A DNA stretch of 39,808 bases, taken from contig NZ_JAQITC010000018.1 of the NCBI RefSeq assembly GCF_028618525.1, forward strand, positions 1 through 39,808, read 5' to 3'. The position numbers were made by a program, and so were the translations under genes. Under the pieces are notes generated by a model, which did not search any database, had not been told where the DNA came from, and was given only the letters and a program-made list of their open reading frames with translations. Of the stretch, positions 8,506 through 15,274 are shown piece by piece; position 1 is the first letter of the stretch, and each line of letters opens with the position of its first letter. Source of the DNA: Bartonella sp. AU55XJBT (GTDB taxonomy: Bacteria > Pseudomonadota > Alphaproteobacteria > Rhizobiales > Rhizobiaceae).

Positions 8506-8533
8506 AAAAAGGGGCGCTTTTTCAAACGCCCTT
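8506..8533 (-). terminator. Terminator after the first PL gene (tL1-like position)
   Basis: On the minus strand AAGGGCG and CGCCCCTT form a stem (one bulge) around a ten-base loop, followed by a run of T. It begins 8 bases after the stop at 8541. Genes beyond it (beta-helix, ERF, exo, int) would need read-through or antitermination, as in lambda after N. Confidence 0.55.
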
Positions 8534-8540
8534 AAGAATT

Positions 8541-8915
8541 TTAAAGCACATCACAAGGACGCAAACGGTGTTGTTGTTCGTAAGTACCATACATCTCATC
8601 ATTATATTTTTCGTCTGCTAAATCAGATAAAAGGTCATGGTAAGCAACACTCTCGCGTACAAAGTCATGAACTTTACTCTCCTCATGGAGATGTTCGATA
8701 TTTTCTTTTACATATGCTTCTGCAATTTCTTCAGAGATATCTTCACAATTATTCTCAGAAGGATTGATGCGAAAAATTTGGATTGCATCATCTGCCTCGT
8801 CAATAATTTTTAGAACTTGGCTTTCATCAAGTGGTCCAGACCGACCAATGTTTTGATCATCATTATAGACAACTAATAAGATTTCATCAGAATTTATAAG
8901 AATTGGATTTTCCAT
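8541..8915 (-). CDS. Acidic 124-aa protein, first gene from PL, function unknown
   Basis: I do not recognise a family. The product is strongly acidic: 31 Asp/Glu against 9 Lys/Arg. It has no membrane segment or Cys motif, and the C-terminal half is probably helical. GGGAGGAG gives a very strong ribosome site, and the PL promoter lies ~55 bases upstream, so it should be the first and most abundant leftward product. First leftward genes in phages often counter host defences or antiterminate. The low charge argues against an N-type RNA-binding antiterminator; a DNA-mimic inhibitor is possible but speculative. Confidence 0.75.
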   Translation of the reverse strand: MENPILINSDEILLVVYNDDQNIGRSGPLDESQVLKIIDEADDAIQIFRINPSENNCEDISEEIAEAYVKENIEHLHEESKVHDFVRESVAYHDLLSDLADEKYNDEMYGTYEQQHRLRPCDVL

Positions 8916-8969
8916 AATTTCTCCTCCCTAACGCCTCTTGGCAATTGTTTGTGTTAATTTATGGATACC

Positions 8970-9024
8970 AATGTAGCGTATTTAGGAACTTATGTCAACA
9001 TAAATGTAACGATTTTAGAAACTT
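8970..9024 (-). promoter_or_regulatory. PL promoter with operators OL1 and OL2
   Basis: On the minus strand TTGACA (8998-8993), a 17-bp spacer and TACATT (8975-8970) form a strong promoter for the leftward genes. Box OL1 (8970-8991, core CCTAAATACGCTACATT) includes the -10. Box OL2 (9003-9024, core TCTAAAATCGTTACATT) lies 33 bp upstream and matches at 18 of 22 positions. The same pair with the same spacing occurs at PR. A palindrome TTATGT-CA-ACATAA (8990-9003) covers the -35. Confidence 0.75.
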
Positions 9025-9141
9025 TTTATATAAATATAAAAAAATCACTTAAAAAATTAAAGCTGTAATCACTAAAAAAGAGGGGGATATGCTTAGAATA
9101 GCTAGAGCTTTAATAATACAATTTTATTGGGTTTAAATATT

Positions 9142-9738
9142 CTAAAATCTTGGTGGTTTTATCCAGTCTATAGGTGCCGCCCAAACTAATGCAATATCTT
9201 TTATTTCTGGATATAATCTATTTAAACTCTCTAAATTAAATAAACCAGGTTTACTACCTTGTTTTATTATTTTGACAAAACAGCGTCCATCTTGCGTATA
9301 GACAATTGCTTTTTTATTAAGAAGTAAACTTGGAGAAATGTTTTCTGAATAAAATAAAATAGATTTATCCTCAATGAAAGGTTCCATTGAGTCGCCCTCA
9401 ACTTTTACCGCGTATGTATCTTTTGTAATGTATGGGGGGATTTCTACTTCTTCAAGCCAACCGTCTTCGTAGGGGATAATTTCTGAACCTGCTCCTACAT
9501 AACCCATTAAAGGTATAGTTTTTTTTCGTGGAAGAGGATATTTTGTGATTTCTTCAATTGCCATACCCTCTTGCACACTTATTCCTCGTTCACCCGTTAG
9601 CATTTTATTGACGGCAGAGCGATAGATAGAGCGCTGCATCTTCTCACTTAGTTGTCTAGCAAGCGATGATTGAGACAATCCAGATTCTTGTAAGGCTTCA
9701 CTTAGCCAAATTTTCATAATGTTATTCATGGTTTCCAT
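9142..9738 (-). CDS. CI/LexA-like phage repressor (XRE helix-turn-helix plus S24 peptidase)
   Basis: This 198-aa protein should hold the prophage silent by binding the operators at PL and PR. The N-terminal helix-turn-helix spans ~18-62. The C-terminal LexA-type domain has the cleavage site Ala83-Gly84 (GYVGAGSE), nucleophile Ser117 (EGDSMEP) and general base Lys156 (CFVKI). All self-cleavage residues are present, so RecA-dependent induction is expected. Start may be at 9738, 9729 or 9717; none has a strong ribosome site. Divergent from the Cro-like gene. Confidence 0.92.
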   Translation of the reverse strand: METMNNIMKIWLSEALQESGLSQSSLARQLSEKMQRSIYRSAVNKMLTGERGISVQEGMAIEEITKYPLPRKKTIPLMGYVGAGSEIIPYEDGWLEEVEIPPYITKDTYAVKVEGDSMEPFIEDKSILFYSENISPSLLLNKKAIVYTQDGRCFVKIIKQGSKPGLFNLESLNRLYPEIKDIALVWAAPIDWIKPPRF

Positions 9739-9761
9739 TATATCTTTATTAGAAAAAAAAT

Positions 9762-9816
9762 CTTTTGTGGTTTTCGTTACATTATCTATTGATTTTGTAC
9801 CTAAATAAGCTACAAT
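9762..9816 (+). promoter_or_regulatory. PR promoter with operators OR1 and OR2
   Basis: Box OR1 (9795-9816) is a 21-bp dyad, TTGTA-c-CT-aaata-AG-c-TACAA, ending in the -10 TACAAT (9811-9816). The -35 is TTGATT (9789-9794, 16-bp spacer). Box OR2 (9762-9783) ends in CGTTACATT, as OL2 does, and lies exactly 33 bp upstream of OR1. The repressor's own leftward promoter must overlap here; only a weak TCTAAT at 9753-9748 is visible. Confidence 0.75.
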
Positions 9817-9823
9817 GCGAATT

Positions 9824-10135
9824 ATGAAACAATTTTATGAAATAATAAATCTATTAGGTGGGGTTCGTAGGGTATCTCAGTTGCTTGGGGTTCATAGAAC
9901 ACGCGTGTACGTCTGGCTCCGTCCTGTATCAAAAGGTGGAACTGGTGGGAGAATTCCAACAAAACATATCCCAATTCTTTTGAATGAAGCCAACAGAATT
10001 GGAGCACCGATTAAGGCAGAAGACTTTTTCTCGTTTTTTTATAGGACGCAATCATGTGAGACTATATCATCTCAAATATCTGCTTTCACACCTGCTTCTA
10101 CAGATAATAACGAGCACCAGCAGCACAATTTTTAA
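9824..10135 (+). CDS. Cro-like helix-turn-helix protein (carph-isopro type)
   Basis: The 103-aa product has a compact DNA-binding domain (INLLGGVRRVSQLLGVHRTRVYVWLRP, then GTGGRIPTKHI) of the type now called carph-isopro, common in Cro positions of alphaproteobacterial phages. It is first on the PR transcript and probably opposes the CI-like repressor. An ATG at 9815 lies inside the -10 hexamer, so the usable ATG is 9824. This is 8 bases past the -10, at the expected transcription start, implying a leaderless mRNA. The C-terminal ~30 residues are low complexity. Confidence 0.8.
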   Translation: MKQFYEIINLLGGVRRVSQLLGVHRTRVYVWLRPVSKGGTGGRIPTKHIPILLNEANRIGAPIKAEDFFSFFYRTQSCETISSQISAFTPASTDNNEHQQHNF

Positions 10136-10201
10136 AAGCTTAATCACTATGCATGTCATCATGGCGTGCAGATAAATACGCAACAGCCTTAAGGGGGGAT
10201 T

Positions 10202-10681
10202 ATGATCACGCATGCACAAACCATTCTCTGTCTTGATCTAGGTATCAAGACTGGCTGGGCTATATGCGGTGCTGATGGTCACATAACAAGCGATACAGAA
10301 CATTTTCAATCACGCCGTTTTGAAGGCGGTGGTATGCGTTATCTGCGCTTTAAAAAGTGGCTTTCTGAACTAAAGAGGTCTGTTGATGAAATTGATGCCG
10401 TGTATTTTGAAGAAGTACGCCGGCATGTGGGGACTGATGCAGCGCATGTTTACGGTGGCTTTCTAGCAACTTTAACGGCTTGGTGTGAACATCATCAGAT
10501 ACCGTATGAAGGCATTCCAGTTGGTACGATTAAGAAAGCAACAACGGGGAAGGGGAATGCTTCAAAAGAAGAAATGATTAAAGCGGTGCGTGCAAAAGGG
10601 CATGCGCCTAAAGATGACAACGAAGCAGATGCTTTGGCAATTTTATATTTAAAGAAAGAAGGAGGTATGCATGTCCAGTAA
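10202..10681 (+). CDS. RuvC-like Holliday junction resolvase
   Basis: The 159-aa protein has an RNase H-like resolvase core with acidic residues in family order: Asp12 (LDLGIKTG), Glu70/71 (YFEEVRRH) and the cluster KDDNEAD (Asp138, Asp139, Asp143). It should cut four-way junctions during phage replication and recombination before packaging. GGGGGG lies just before the ATG. Its 3' end overlaps the replication gene by 11 bases, and the ribosome site of that gene (GGAGG) is inside it, so translation is coupled. Confidence 0.85.
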   Translation: MITHAQTILCLDLGIKTGWAICGADGHITSDTEHFQSRRFEGGGMRYLRFKKWLSELKRSVDEIDAVYFEEVRRHVGTDAAHVYGGFLATLTAWCEHHQIPYEGIPVGTIKKATTGKGNASKEEMIKAVRAKGHAPKDDNEADALAILYLKKEGGMHVQ

Positions 10682-11816
10682 AATACCATGGACAAGGCTT
10701 TTTGCTGATAAATGGATTCTTGATCTCACTTATTTGTCTTCTATTGAAGGCAATATATACATGAGATTACGGTTGCAAATGCTTCACACTGGTAAGCCTC
10801 TTTTAAATAACATTAAGGTTTGGGCTAATTATACTGGTTACTCAGTAAAAACATTTGTCAAAGCATTAGACGTTTTACAGAGCACTGGTCATATTATTCG
10901 TTTAGCAGATGGTCGTTTATGGAATCTAGATGTTGAAGCAGAATTAAATGATAGCGTGGGAAAATCAGAAGCGGCATCAAAAGCTGTTAGTGCTAGATGG
11001 AAAAAGTCTAAAGAAAAAAACGTAAAATGTAATACGGAATCTATACAACATAAATACGGAAATGATACGGATTCTATACGGAATGAATACGAAAGCGATA
11101 CGGAAACGATACCATATAACATTAACAATAACATATATAATAAAAAAACTAATACTATCGTATTAGCAAAAAAAGAAATTGGTTCTGAAAATTTAGAAAC
11201 AGACGATTTGGTTCAAGAGCCAATCGAGGATGATGCTGTTGAGACCACATCAGAGCAAATCGAAACGTTAGAAACAAACCAACCTCCTATTCACGAGCAA
11301 GAGAACATTTCCAAAAAGCAAAACCGAGCGAAAGCTAATCGCGGTTGTCGATTACCTGCGGATTTTGAACCCGATTACGATTTTCCCATTGCAGAGGGTT
11401 TGCCTCCAGAGCGTGTCAAAGTCGAAATCGCAAAGTTTCGAGATTATTGGCGTTCAAAAGCTGGAGCAAATGCAACCAAAATCGATTGGCAAGCAACATG
11501 GCGTAACTGGGTGCGCAAGGCGATTGATGATTTAGAAAAAACAAAAAACACAAACAATAATGGTGGAAACAATGGAAACTTTTCAAAAGATCAAAGAACT
11601 CGCGCTGGTACCGGAGAGACAATCCGTAATCTTATCGGTGCAACACAGCTTAGTGACGCCTCTACAAGATACCGTGCAACAGATAGAGAAATGTGTAACT
11701 CTGGAGTTACCATGGACCTTGATCAATGGCAGTCAATTGACAAAAAACCTAGAGAAACAAGCTTTAGAAGCTTATCAGACTGTTCAAAACTTACTTACCT
11801 TGAAAGCATCTGTTGA
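10671..11816 (+). CDS. Phage replication initiation protein (YdaU/DUF1376-like, lambda-O analogue)
   Basis: 381 aa. N-terminal residues ~1-90 are winged-helix-like (WTRLFADKWILDLTYLSSIEG...), as in DUF1376 proteins. Residues ~120-155 are encoded by the iterons. Residues ~225-290 form the conserved C-terminal helical domain (LPADFEPDYDFP... FRDYWRSKAG... WQATWRNWVRKA) that resembles DnaT/replisome-loader domains. It probably binds the origin inside its own gene and recruits host helicase. The last ~80 residues overlap the next gene in another frame and are low complexity, so the functional protein may end near residue 300. Confidence 0.82.
   Translation: MSSKIPWTRLFADKWILDLTYLSSIEGNIYMRLRLQMLHTGKPLLNNIKVWANYTGYSVKTFVKALDVLQSTGHIIRLADGRLWNLDVEAELNDSVGKSEAASKAVSARWKKSKEKNVKCNTESIQHKYGNDTDSIRNEYESDTETIPYNINNNIYNKKTNTIVLAKKEIGSENLETDDLVQEPIEDDAVETTSEQIETLETNQPPIHEQENISKKQNRAKANRGCRLPADFEPDYDFPIAEGLPPERVKVEIAKFRDYWRSKAGANATKIDWQATWRNWVRKAIDDLEKTKNTNNNGGNNGNFSKDQRTRAGTGETIRNLIGATQLSDASTRYRATDREMCNSGVTMDLDQWQSIDKKPRETSFRSLSDCSKLTYLESIC
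11032..11166 (+). repeat. Probable phage replication origin: eight 11-bp iterons, AT-rich stretch, dyad
   Basis: ATAC-start units begin at 11032, 11043, 11054, 11065, 11076, 11087, 11098 and 11109, exactly 11 bp apart. Five read ATACGGA, one ATACGAA, and two are degenerate (ATACAAC, ATACCAT). Because 11 is not a multiple of 3, the repeat is selected as DNA, not protein; it yields an 11-residue repeat every three units. Next come ~35 bases of nearly pure A/T (11114-11148) and a perfect dyad CTAATAC-TATC-GTATTAG (11149-11166). The lambda origin inside gene O has the same parts. Confidence 0.82.
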
Positions 11817-12180
11817 AGACATAGCAGAGGCTCTTGATGTGCTTGAAGGTGGTTTGACAATGCAAAAAGTTTCGAATGCAGAAGCGCGTGCAAAGGCTTA
11901 TATCGCTGCTCTTAACGGCATTTCACTCTGGTCTTTATTGCAAGCCGTTAAAAATCTTATACGTGGTGAGGCAAAAGGCATGTCCACAACCTTTGTTCCC
12001 TCTTGTGCTGATCTTGCGCAGTATTGTCGCGATTTAGAAAGCAGGCTTTATGGTGCTGCTGAGAAAGTTTTTATCGCAGTTGAAAATACGCGTAATTTGG
12101 CTTTAGGAGGCAAGCGCATTTCATTCATGAGAATAGGCAAGCCCGATGAAGAGCATGATAACAATTCAAAAGCGGCTTAA
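11572..12180 (+). CDS. Helical phage protein overlapping the replication gene, function unknown
   Basis: The 202-aa product is almost entirely predicted helix (LEKQALEAYQTVQNLL, VEDIAEALDVLEGGL, ISLWSLLQAVKNLIRG). I do not recognise a family. The first ~245 bases overlap the 3' end of the replication gene in the +1 frame. ATG 11572 has GGTGGA upstream; ATG 11560, 12 bases earlier, has none. The residue pattern looks genuine across the overlap in this frame, more than in the other. Early expression and a replication or packaging-accessory role are guesses from position. Confidence 0.75.
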   Translation: METFQKIKELALVPERQSVILSVQHSLVTPLQDTVQQIEKCVTLELPWTLINGSQLTKNLEKQALEAYQTVQNLLTLKASVEDIAEALDVLEGGLTMQKVSNAEARAKAYIAALNGISLWSLLQAVKNLIRGEAKGMSTTFVPSCADLAQYCRDLESRLYGAAEKVFIAVENTRNLALGGKRISFMRIGKPDEEHDNNSKAA

Positions 12181-12361
12181 AACAGCAAAATAGTGAAAAG
12201 TGCTGATCATTTTGGGAATAGATATGCTTTTAAATCGACAAAAAGGTACCTTACAAAGCGATTTAAAGATTTTATGATGAAAGTAACATCTGTAATATAA
12301 AACGCTCTGTACAGTCAAATTTGAGTCAAATAACCCTATTGGCAAATTTAAGGATTAAGAC
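12181..12361. other. Intergenic region with long-loop hairpin
   Basis: TTTAAATCG (12229-12237) and CGATTTAAA (12259-12267) are a perfect 9-bp inverted repeat around a 21-base loop that contains GGTACC. No T-run follows. It could be an operator or RNA element ahead of the 12362 gene. Nothing else recognised. Confidence 0.4.
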
Positions 12362-12688
12362 ATGCAAATTTTACAACGCCTGTTCTTAACACAACGTAAA
12401 CAGCTCATGCAAAAAAAGTTTGTGGCAACAGCTGTTGGTTATGTACCATGGGGAGATGGAGCGGCTGAGTATTTTTACAACCTTTACGAATATGAAGACG
12501 GCAGGAGAGAGTATGAAAAGTTTGATGGTGCTCAATATTACACCATACCAGAAAATGCGGATTTTAGTACTAAAGCGCAAGTGAAAGCGTGGATTTACGG
12601 TGGTAATTTGCCAAGAAGCGTTCTCGATTATGAACCTCTCATTGATGAAATCAACAAGGAAATCAAAAAATTATCAAAAGCCATTTGA
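12362..12688 (+). CDS. Hypothetical 108-aa phage protein
   Basis: No family recognised. The first ~18 residues are basic; the centre is aromatic-rich and probably beta (AVGYVPWGDGAAEYFYNLYEYEDG); the end is a charged helix (DEINKEIKKLSKAI). AAGGA lies 7 bases before the ATG; a second in-frame ATG at 12407 has no ribosome site. It is alone on the plus strand between the helical protein and the second TA module, which faces it. Confidence 0.6.
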   Translation: MQILQRLFLTQRKQLMQKKFVATAVGYVPWGDGAAEYFYNLYEYEDGRREYEKFDGAQYYTIPENADFSTKAQVKAWIYGGNLPRSVLDYEPLIDEINKEIKKLSKAI

Positions 12689-12722
12689 TGTATTTTAAGC
12701 GAAAAATCGGTCAAGCCAAGTC

Positions 12723-13022
12723 TTAATTGCTAAGGAGGCTTACTTGCTCTAAAGACGAAATATCCGGTATGGGATTATTATGCCGTGCTTGCCACAGATC
12801 ATGTTTTTGTTGTAATTTAAGCCAAAATTCCGCATCATTTAAACCAGCCTTTTCTAAGCGTAAAGCAAGGTTAATACTGATTGCAGCATGACAGTTTAAA
12901 ACACGTGATAAAGTTAAACGTGCAACGCCGAGATGATTTGCAGCTTCTGTTACTGTTAAGCCTAATTCATCAAGCAATTCTTCTTTCAAAATGCCACCAG
13001 GGTGTGGGGGATTGTACATCAT
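12723..13022 (-). CDS. higA: HigA-family antitoxin (copy 2)
   Basis: A 99-aa XRE protein of the same family as the 4643 gene. It begins with HPGGILKEEL and has a helix-turn-helix (LTVTEAANHLGVARLTLSRVLN). It follows its toxin by about 16 bases on the minus strand, against the flow of the rightward early genes, so it has its own promoter. It is more diverged from copy 1 than the toxin's C-terminus is, which should limit cross-neutralisation. Confidence 0.88.
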   Translation of the reverse strand: MMYNPPHPGGILKEELLDELGLTVTEAANHLGVARLTLSRVLNCHAAISINLALRLEKAGLNDAEFWLKLQQKHDLWQARHNNPIPDISSLEQVSLLSN

Positions 13023-13038
13023 GATAATACCTCAAAAA

Positions 13039-13320
13039 TTAATGGTAGTCTTGATAATCAACAAGTTCAACATCTGTTCCGATAAAGCGAAAAGTAACAC
13101 GCCAATTTGCATTAACACGCATTGACCAATAGCCTTTTAAATCGCCTGTAAGCTCATGGAGACGATAGGATCTAATCGTCATTTGTTCAGGAGCAGATAT
13201 CGTATCTAAAATTACCAAAATGTTAGCTAGTTTTTTAGCATGTGCAGGTTGTATTCCTTTACAAATTCCTTTTTCGAAAAATAACCTCAACCCTTTATGC
13301 TTAAAACTAACGATTGCCAT
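13039..13320 (-). CDS. higB: HigB/RelE-family toxin (copy 2)
   Basis: 93 aa, starting MAIVSFKHKG at the ATG 13320, which has AAAGGG upstream; the longer open frame has no ribosome site at its start. It has the same fold and C-terminus as copy 1. The last 22 residues are identical and the DNA there is nearly so, while the middle has diverged widely, suggesting gene conversion or a strongly constrained tail. Likely a ribosome-dependent mRNA endonuclease that promotes lysogen stability or abortive infection. Confidence 0.88.
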   Translation of the reverse strand: MAIVSFKHKGLRLFFEKGICKGIQPAHAKKLANILVILDTISAPEQMTIRSYRLHELTGDLKGYWSMRVNANWRVTFRFIGTDVELVDYQDYH

Positions 13321-13338
13321 AATATTACCCTTTGCTAC

Positions 13339-13368
13339 TTGATACGATACACCATACACTTATGTCAA
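13339..13368 (-). promoter_or_regulatory. Promoter of higBA-2
   Basis: On the minus strand TTGACA (13368-13363) is followed after 18 bp by TATCAA (13344-13339). Repeated GTAT/ATAC half-sites (GATACGATAC, CCATAC) between them are likely antitoxin-binding sites. The 11 bases TTGACATAAGT are identical to the -35 region of PL. Confidence 0.55.
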
Positions 13369-13387
13369 TCGATTATTTATTAATTTG

Positions 13388-13402
13388 TTATGTGAAACAT
13401 AA
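13388..13402. promoter_or_regulatory. Dyad TTATGT-GAA-ACATAA between higBA-2 and ssb
   Basis: A 6-bp perfect inverted repeat with a 3-base centre. The same half-sites with a 2-base centre occur over the PL -35 (8990-9003). It lies in the divergent region between higB (-) and ssb (+), so it may be an operator for one or both. Confidence 0.45.
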
Positions 13403-13441
13403 TGTTATATGTTAATAAAAAATAATATCCTTTTGAAATAT

Positions 13442-13470
13442 TTGAAAAAATAAACAAATTATGATAGGAT
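13442..13470 (+). promoter_or_regulatory. Possible ssb promoter
   Basis: TTGAAA (13442-13447), a 17-bp spacer and TAGGAT (13465-13470) lie about 40 bases before the ssb start in AT-rich DNA. The match is moderate. Confidence 0.4.
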
Positions 13471-13510
13471 TTTACGTATATAAAATGCAAATCAAATGGA
13501 ACTCACAAAC

Positions 13511-13954
13511 ATGTTGAATAAAGTGATTTTAATTGGTTATCTTGGAGCTGATCCCGAAAGCAAAACAATGAATTCTGGAGCAGAAGTAGTCAATTTTCGT
13601 ATGGCAACTTCTGAGAGCTATACAGATAAAAATACCCTACAAAAAGTAGAGAAAACAGAATGGCATTCAGTTGTGATTTTTAATCCACATTTGGCAAAAA
13701 TTGCACTTCAGTATCTCAACAAAGGTTCAAAGGTTTACATAGAAGGAAAATTACAAACACGCAAATGGCAAGATAAAAATGGGCATGACCATTATACAAC
13801 AGAGATTATTTTACCACAATTCAAAGGCGAGTTGTATTTGCTTGATACAAAAAAAGAGCAATCCGCCCCTTTACCCATTACTTCTCAAAGTTATGCTATC
13901 GCTTCAGGGGCTGCTGATCATAGTGCATCTCTTAATGACAGCATGCCATTTTGA
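13511..13954 (+). CDS. ssb: Single-stranded DNA-binding protein
   Basis: 147 aa, with an OB fold over residues ~1-105 ([36 protein letters not shown]) and a variable linker ending in the conserved acidic tip, here NDSMPF, that docks partner proteins. It coats phage single strands during replication and recombination. ATG 13511 has GGAAC upstream; an in-frame ATG at 13496 would add five residues. It probably works with the ERF/YqaJ pair and the replication protein. Confidence 0.92.
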   Translation: MLNKVILIGYLGADPESKTMNSGAEVVNFRMATSESYTDKNTLQKVEKTEWHSVVIFNPHLAKIALQYLNKGSKVYIEGKLQTRKWQDKNGHDHYTTEIILPQFKGELYLLDTKKEQSAPLPITSQSYAIASGAADHSASLNDSMPF

Positions 13955-14008
13955 TTGAAAAAATACGACAAAAACAAAAAACGTGAATGTTCACAGATTA
14001 GGGGATGT

Positions 14009-14503
14009 ATGAAGAAGAAAGATGCTTACATTTCACAAGTGAAAGTACGTCAAGATCCTGTTAATCAATTGGCAATTGAAATGCGTGCTAAACGCTTTGG
14101 TTTGACGATTGAAGAGGCTAAAAATCCGCTTGCTGGTACTTATGTTGGGCGGCTTTGTTTGCAAGGTGTGCTTACTCAAGACCAGTATGATGCAGCGCAA
14201 AAATATCTTGAAGTAAAAAATGACTATTTGTGTGCAAAAGGTTTACCAAGCGCTGTTTATGATGAAATGCCAACCTCTTCTGATGACAAAGCAAGAGAAA
14301 AATGGGTTGAATTTGCAACAGAACAGTTTTCTAATATGCAAGAGGCGATAAAAGAAACACAACATCTCTATAGACAGTATAATCTTTATGCAGCAATACA
14401 ATATATTGTTGTTGAAGACCAAACATTACCACATCTTGTGAATTCATTGCGGGTCGCTCTTAACGTGCTTCATAAATATTTTGACAGAAAAACTAAATGG
14501 TAA
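14009..14503 (+). CDS. Hypothetical 164-aa phage protein; last early gene, possible late regulator
   Basis: No family recognised. The ATG at 14009 has AGGGG upstream; the frame is open back to the ssb stop but without a ribosome site. The product is helical with a basic N-terminus (MKKKDAYISQVKVRQDP) and a segment GLTIEEAKNPLAGTYVGRLCLQG. It is the last rightward early gene before the late leader at 15880, where lambdoid phages encode antiterminator Q. A late-regulator role is inference from position; no zinc finger or helix-turn-helix is evident. Confidence 0.7.
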   Translation: MKKKDAYISQVKVRQDPVNQLAIEMRAKRFGLTIEEAKNPLAGTYVGRLCLQGVLTQDQYDAAQKYLEVKNDYLCAKGLPSAVYDEMPTSSDDKAREKWVEFATEQFSNMQEAIKETQHLYRQYNLYAAIQYIVVEDQTLPHLVNSLRVALNVLHKYFDRKTKW

Positions 14504-14510
14504 ATGTTTG

Positions 14511-15215
14511 TTATAATGTTTCAAAGGCAGTTGATTGCTCTTCTGATATTTCGGCTATAAATACTGCGTGAGAAAAGCTAAATAATATATATACGAATAG
14601 CTCAAAGAATGCGATATAGAATACAATACCCATAGAGAGGTTTTCGCGAAACTGAATCCAGAGAAGCATTGTTTGTAGTAAAAATGAAACAGGTAGCGCT
14701 TGTATTCTATATTGGATTGGTGCCATACAGACTGTAAGGGGAAGAGTAAGCATTAAAATAATTGTCCCTAACAAATAAGGGGCAAAAGAGCGGGGGAAAA
14801 ACGTAGCAATGATGTACCCTGTAGAAAACATAATTATAAAGGTAACCACTGCTGTGAAATAGGAGAGTGCCATAAGGCGTAAGAATAAAAATAAGCTGCG
14901 TTTAGCAAAACGAAAGTAATAATTTATCGTTTTTTCTCCGTTTTTTTTCTTAATCGCTTTATGTTCTCTAAATCTTTCTCGTTTCTCAATTATTTCGTTC
15001 CATTTGCTTTTATCCTTTGTAAAAGCATAATCGATAGTTTCTAACGTTGGCAGTATTATTGTTAATAGTATTTTTCCTACTAAATTTAAGAACTCTTTTA
15101 GAGTTTCAAGTATGCCTCCTAGAAATAATCCAATGCCGTAAATTACTAATATAATAATATCAATTAATATTGGGATTATTAAGATAAGGATTACAATTCC
15201 TATAATAAACCACAT
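14511..15215 (-). CDS. Polytopic membrane protein, lysogen-cargo candidate
   Basis: 234 aa. Strongly hydrophobic segments lie at ~1-40 and ~44-62, then a charged cytosolic-type stretch (~68-100, many Lys/Glu/Arg), then about four more segments (~110-140, ~148-168, ~176-192, ~197-222). GGGGGAGAAA precedes the ATG. I recognise no family. It is second of two minus-strand genes placed against the rightward early and late operons and likely expressed from its own promoter in the lysogen. Superinfection exclusion or another envelope function is plausible but unproven. Confidence 0.75.
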   Translation of the reverse strand: MWFIIGIVILILIIPILIDIIILVIYGIGLFLGGILETLKEFLNLVGKILLTIILPTLETIDYAFTKDKSKWNEIIEKRERFREHKAIKKKNGEKTINYYFRFAKRSLFLFLRLMALSYFTAVVTFIIMFSTGYIIATFFPRSFAPYLLGTIILMLTLPLTVCMAPIQYRIQALPVSFLLQTMLLWIQFRENLSMGIVFYIAFFELFVYILFSFSHAVFIAEISEEQSTAFETL

Positions 15216-15274
15216 TTTCTCCCCCTTTTTATTAATTATTAATCATAGTATTGAATTTTTAATTGATTTTTTTC

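Noticed and set aside
9984..10175. 63-codon plus-strand frame after the Cro-like gene
   Set aside because: Overlaps the Cro-like gene out of frame; composition is not protein-like and there is no ribosome site.
11560..11816. Sequencing-type frameshift joining the replication gene and the next gene
   Set aside because: Both genes have plausible own starts and stops, and no homopolymer slip site was obvious; kept as an overlap, not a pseudogene.
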